DNA from: a virus
Reading direction: 5' to 3' (one strand)
DNA length: 42,765 bases
Virus record (IMG/VR): IMGVR_UViG_3300025319_000040
Span: 1 to 42,765 of that record
In this document: piece after piece, positions 39,479 to 42,765 of the stretch
Position numbering within the stretch: position 1 is the stretch's first letter
Layout: each line of letters starts with the position of its first letter
Position numbers and translations under genes: made by a program
The notes under the pieces: generated by a model
What the model was told of the DNA's origin: nothing
What the model saw: the letters and a program-made list of their open reading frames with translations, nothing else
The model's database searches: none

Positions 39479-40039
39479 ATGGGCGCAGTATCGCTTATCG
39501 GAATTATTGCGCAACTTGCCAGCACCCTGCTCGGGTTCGGGGCAAACTTCGTCCCCGACATAATCGGGTTCTTCAAGAAGAGGCAAGACAACGCCCACGA
39601 GATCGCCATGCTCGATGCCCAAGTAAAGTGGGCCAAGGAAGCCACTACGTGGAAAGCACAGGAAATCCGTGAAAAGGGCGACACAGCAGCATTCGTCGCG
39701 GCGCAGCGGGCGGGGGAAAAACAGCCCACGATGGGGGTCACCTTGCTAGACGGCCTGAAAGACTCGGGATTTCCATCGTGGGCCATGGCCCCTTTGATCT
39801 ACCTCTTCGGGCTCTTAGACTTCCTTGTGGCCTTCGTCCGTCCCGGCGTTACCTACGCCCTGGTGATTTTCTACATCGGTTATAAGGTTGCCCTTTTCAA
39901 AGTGCTCGTGGCCGGTGGTGGGATCACCTCCGCAGGGGTGTTTGTACAACTATGGAATGAGCATGACTGGATACTTCTGGACGGTATCCTAGGGTATTGG
40001 TTCGGATGGAGGGTTAAGAAGCGCGAGAACAGCAAATGA
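39479..40039 (+). CDS. Holin-like protein of the 3TM type (186 aa)
   Basis: N-terminal hydrophobic stretch (4-28), then a long charged helix (AKEATTWKAQEIREKGDTAAF), then two transmembrane helices near 102-143 and the ending ILGYWFGWRVKKR. This pattern is typical of holin-like proteins of the 3TM family. Two holin candidates may mean a holin/antiholin pair. Ends in ATGA overlap with the endolysin gene. Confidence 0.6.
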   Translation: MGAVSLIGIIAQLASTLLGFGANFVPDIIGFFKKRQDNAHEIAMLDAQVKWAKEATTWKAQEIREKGDTAAFVAAQRAGEKQPTMGVTLLDGLKDSGFPSWAMAPLIYLFGLLDFLVAFVRPGVTYALVIFYIGYKVALFKVLVAGGGITSAGVFVQLWNEHDWILLDGILGYWFGWRVKKRENSK

Positions 40040-40485
40040 TCCGAGAAGTGCATCCAGAGGGACTCCGCCTCATACGCCACCACGAGGGGTTCTCTCTTGA
40101 GGCATACCGGTGCCCGGCCGGGTTTTGGACCAACGATACGGGCAATCTCATCACCAGGGACCGCTCGGCCCCTCAGCCTCCCCTCATATCCACGAAGGAA
40201 GCAGAGGAACTATTCCTTAGGAACGTCTCGGTGGCCGCTCGCTCCGTGCTCAATCTCATCCTCGTCCCTTTAACGGATGGACAGTATGCGGCATTGGTGT
40301 CATTTACGTTTAATCTAGGGGGTGGAAAACTTCAAGCCTCTACCCTTCGACGAAAGGTAAACGCCGGAGATCATGGAGGGGCGGCTGAGGAATTTGGAAA
40401 GTGGGTATTTAGCGGGGGCGTAAAGCTTCGCGGTCTGGTAATACGCCGAGAGGACGAAAGGAGAATGTATGTCAACGGCCTTTAA
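40036..40485 (+). CDS. Endolysin, GH24 lysozyme family
   Basis: Cleaves peptidoglycan for lysis. In the 149-residue protein the catalytic Glu is E17 in HHEGF, with C26 and T32 at the usual +9 and +15 spacing (the E-C-T variant known from P1/P21-like enzymes). FTFNLGGGKLQASTLRRKVN is the conserved C-terminal lobe motif. The usual GYGH after the Thr is replaced by NDTGN, which is odd. No signal or SAR sequence is seen, so release needs a holin. Confidence 0.87.
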   Translation: MIREVHPEGLRLIRHHEGFSLEAYRCPAGFWTNDTGNLITRDRSAPQPPLISTKEAEELFLRNVSVAARSVLNLILVPLTDGQYAALVSFTFNLGGGKLQASTLRRKVNAGDHGGAAEEFGKWVFSGGVKLRGLVIRREDERRMYVNGL

Positions 40486-41905
40486 ACGTGTCTAATATCA
40501 GCTTAGCGACGTTCTTCTTGCGTTGCAGGGCCGTCACAGCGATCTCTTCTATCTCTGATGCTATGAAATCCACATAAACCACGGCCTTATCTTGACCGTA
40601 CCGGTGGTTCCGGTCCTCCGTCTGCACCCGAGTATTTAGATTATAATCAACCTCATAATAGAAGGACGTGGAGCATCTATCCTCTCCTTTCCCCCCTAGG
40701 AGAGTATGCCCATACATGTGCGATTGCGCCTGGAGCACCGCTACGCGGCATTTGGAGTCGTCGTTAAATATTTCCTTTCTATTCTCCACCTCCTGAACCT
40801 TCATGCCGCCTTCTAGGAGGACGGGTTCATATCCTCTCTTCCCCAAATATTCGAACACGGCCTTGGTGGACAGCCTAAAGTGCGTAAAAATCAATACCTT
40901 ACCCCTGGTTTCCTGCAAAGCGCGCAACACTTCTTGCATCTTAGGATTCTCTTCCGTGGGTATGATAAAGTGCTCCAGTCCTTCATTGTCAATTATTATG
41001 CCGGAGGATATTTGGTGAAGTTTCATGAGCTTCGTCATGGTCATTTGCGCTTCCACGAAGGAGCCTTCATCGGTCTCGTCTAAATAAGTTATAAACTCCT
41101 CCTTCATTTCTAGATACATCCTTCTCTGTTCCTTCGTCATGGTGATCATTCTAGGAAGGGCGTATATCTTTTCGGGCAGGTCCGTCCATTCTTCCTTAAG
41201 GGCTCGGAACCCATTTTCGTCGACGGTGCGCCACAACTCCTCCACCAAATCTTCTTTGACTCCTACCACTTGCCTACCTTGAAACCCCCCCATTCTACAA
41301 TACCGCAATTTAAATTGCGTGGCTCTGATTCCATTATATAGACCTACGAACCTTCCTTGCGCCCACAAATCGTGGGGACCTTGGCTTATGGGGGCCCCGC
41401 TCATGGACCTTGTAAACGCGGCCCCCTTTGAAAGGTCCATGAGCTCGAAGGTCTGATTAGAGTGGGGATTTTTTATATTTATACTCTCGTCAGCCGCCAC
41501 CATACTCCTCCGCCCCTTCATTATAGCGTTTAGGGCCTCCAGCCCCCGCGTCCCCTTTCGTATTGATTCATAGTTTATTGTTATGATGAAAGGCGGTTTC
41601 ATTTTGTTCAGGTCAAGACTTTTTATGTCCTCTGGAAGCACGATTCTAGTTTTATATTTCGCACCCCATTTATCCGCCTCCTTAAACCAATTAATTTTGA
41701 GAGAATTAGGGCACACAACTACCATACCATCTATCAGCCCTTCGTTAACGAAATCCGCATATTCTGCCAAGACTATGGCTGTCTTTCCTAACCCTTGTTC
41801 TTCGAAATGTAAGAAACCTTTTCGCCGATTCGACAGTTCCAGTGCTCTCATCTGTACGGCGTGGGGTTTGCCCTTTAGAAACCAACTGCGTTCATCTGCG
41901 TTCAT
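40472..41905 (-). CDS. SNF2-like DNA helicase/translocase
   Basis: A 477-residue SF2 protein: Walker A GLGKT at 38-42, motif II DES at 139-141, motif III SGAP at 169-172, a GKVLIFTHF motif near 335-343 and motif VI QTEDRNHRYGQ at 428-438. It probably moves along DNA and may support replication, recombination or removal of host proteins. It converges with the endolysin gene (14-base overlap) and overlaps the HD gene by ATGA. Confidence 0.9.
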   Translation of the reverse strand: MNADERSWFLKGKPHAVQMRALELSNRRKGFLHFEEQGLGKTAIVLAEYADFVNEGLIDGMVVVCPNSLKINWFKEADKWGAKYKTRIVLPEDIKSLDLNKMKPPFIITINYESIRKGTRGLEALNAIMKGRRSMVAADESINIKNPHSNQTFELMDLSKGAAFTRSMSGAPISQGPHDLWAQGRFVGLYNGIRATQFKLRYCRMGGFQGRQVVGVKEDLVEELWRTVDENGFRALKEEWTDLPEKIYALPRMITMTKEQRRMYLEMKEEFITYLDETDEGSFVEAQMTMTKLMKLHQISSGIIIDNEGLEHFIIPTEENPKMQEVLRALQETRGKVLIFTHFRLSTKAVFEYLGKRGYEPVLLEGGMKVQEVENRKEIFNDDSKCRVAVLQAQSHMYGHTLLGGKGEDRCSTSFYYEVDYNLNTRVQTEDRNHRYGQDKAVVYVDFIASEIEEIAVTALQRKKNVAKLILDTFKGR

Positions 41906-42501
41906 CTGTCTTCATCCATCGCCGGGTACTCACCACTGAGGTTGGACCCCAACTGCCCATTCATGTGGCTCTCCATGGAAAGGATTTTTTCTTCCCTGTC
42001 CGGGAGCACCCTAATTAAGGCCCTTAGGGACTTACTCAATTTTCTGCGGACGTACTCCTGAACGTCCTTGACGTTTTTGTTTCCCATAGACGCCTCATCC
42101 ATTATATACATCGCAGCCTCAAAATCATCCGCCACCTTCATTATGGCGTCCATCTCCTCATCTTCCCTAACGGTCACGTTTGAGGGGGGCTTCCAATTCG
42201 GTATACGGTTTGATAACTGATCCTCCACCCAGGCACTTATTCCCTCCGCGTTTAGGGCCCTCTTTACCGGTCCAGGGGTATCGGACGTAATTATTTCAGG
42301 GAGGTCGTGGGTCAACACCTTCCACATGGCCACACCCCAGGCGTCCTGCACATAAGAAATTTCGAGATCACGGCATATCTGTAGGAAGTAGAGTGCTACG
42401 AAGTACTGATGCTCGGCTATGCTCTGTTCCTTCAACCTCCTAATGGTCCCCCAACGGTTCACCCACCGCTGGTCCCGTACCGCCCTATTGAATAGGCTCA
42501 C
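41902..42501 (-). CDS. HD-domain 5'-deoxynucleotidase (YfbR-like)
   Basis: A 199-residue protein with the HD signature: SIAEHQYFVAL (His31), THDLPE at 64-69 (His-Asp and Glu) and a later Asp in KVADDFEA. It probably dephosphorylates deoxynucleoside monophosphates and helps balance pools, with ThyX and the MazG-like enzyme. Overlaps the MazG-like gene by 17 bases and the helicase by ATGA. Confidence 0.82.
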   Translation of the reverse strand: MSLFNRAVRDQRWVNRWGTIRRLKEQSIAEHQYFVALYFLQICRDLEISYVQDAWGVAMWKVLTHDLPEIITSDTPGPVKRALNAEGISAWVEDQLSNRIPNWKPPSNVTVREDEEMDAIMKVADDFEAAMYIMDEASMGNKNVKDVQEYVRRKLSKSLRALIRVLPDREEKILSMESHMNGQLGSNLSGEYPAMDEDR

Positions 42502-42718
42502 CTAGAGACTCCTTCGCCGCGAGATACATCCGTATGTTGAAAACGATCATGGCCATATTTGCTACGTCAGCGGCCTCCTGCAATATCTCAAACACGTTGT
42601 CCCGGCCCAAAGCGTCATGTAGCTCCTGTACCTCCTTATGGAGCGCCTCTACCGCCGGAACTAAGGGCTTATCTATCCACTTCCCCTTATGCCGGTTCAC
42701 GTGAAGCTTATACCGCAT
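42485..42718 (-). CDS. MazG-like nucleotide pyrophosphohydrolase
   Basis: A 77-residue protein. EVQELHDAL at about 29-37 and ILQEAADVANMAMIV at 45-59 carry the acidic residues that bind magnesium in MazG/dUTPase-like all-alpha NTP pyrophosphatases. It probably cleans up non-canonical or host nucleotides. The frame continues upstream for 11 codons (reading NAEIRVFVDA, which resembles family N-termini) up to a TAG without a normal start codon, so the start at 42718 is uncertain. Confidence 0.75.
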   Translation of the reverse strand: MRYKLHVNRHKGKWIDKPLVPAVEALHKEVQELHDALGRDNVFEILQEAADVANMAMIVFNIRMYLAAKESLGEPIQ

Positions 42719-42765
42719 AGCATCTACAAATACCCGTATCTCAGCGTTATACTACTTGGCTAGCT

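Noticed and set aside
1-42765. tRNA or rRNA genes
   Set aside because: No cloverleaf-like segments with a GTTC-type T loop were seen in the intergenic spaces; this was judged by eye only.

Overview
The window looks like the complete, or nearly complete, genome of a tailed dsDNA phage with a siphovirus-type plan: HK97-type head genes, a tail tube gene, a tail-chaperone frameshift and a 2056-residue tape measure protein. No host genes are visible. The host cannot be named. Strong Shine-Dalgarno sites and sigma70-like promoters with extended -10 elements point to an ordinary bacterium, and the DNA is fairly GC-rich. If the two ends are joined, the gene running off the left edge gets a TAA stop exactly at the junction. 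The left and right minus-strand arms then become one continuous early-type block, so the sequence is probably a circular assembly opened inside that block.

Layout. (1) About 1-4830, minus strand: tightly overlapped small genes, a flavin-dependent thymidylate synthase (ThyX), a DUF3310 protein and several micro-proteins. A dispersed repeat that could sequester ribosome binding sites lies before some of them. (2) About 4832-5778: non-coding control region with GCGAAA-type motifs, a palindrome, a GA microsatellite and a promoter. (3) 5779-6498, plus: small terminase. (4) 6495-11679, minus: a 5.2 kb accessory block of about 16 mostly unknown small genes. It includes two basic paralogs, a protein of twenty heptapeptide repeats and three membrane micro-proteins, and it is organised by three families of repeated leader sequences. 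(5) 11925-19473, plus: large terminase, portal, zinc-ribbon protein, protease, decoration protein, major capsid protein and connectors. (6) 19473-23477, plus: a sugar cassette with an MptE-like/DUF115-like protein, a GT8-like glycosyltransferase, a SAM methyltransferase, a second glycosyltransferase-like protein and a clear UDP-sulfoquinovose synthase (SQD1/SqdB) homolog. (7) 23511-38778: neck, tail terminator, tail tube, chaperones with a -1 frameshift, tape measure, tail tip and fibre. (8) 38791-40485: membrane/holin-like proteins and a GH24 endolysin. (9) 42718-40472, minus: MazG-like pyrophosphohydrolase, HD-domain nucleotidase and SNF2-like helicase.

How it works together. The plus strand builds the virion and lyses the cell. 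At least three promoters punctuate it, before the small terminase, the large terminase and the neck/tail module. The minus strand handles nucleotide metabolism and probably host takeover. No DNA polymerase, primase, integrase or repressor was recognised, so replication probably relies on the host. The most unusual content is the sulfoquinovose/glycosylation cassette inside the head-tail module, followed by the minus-strand accessory block that splits the two terminase genes.
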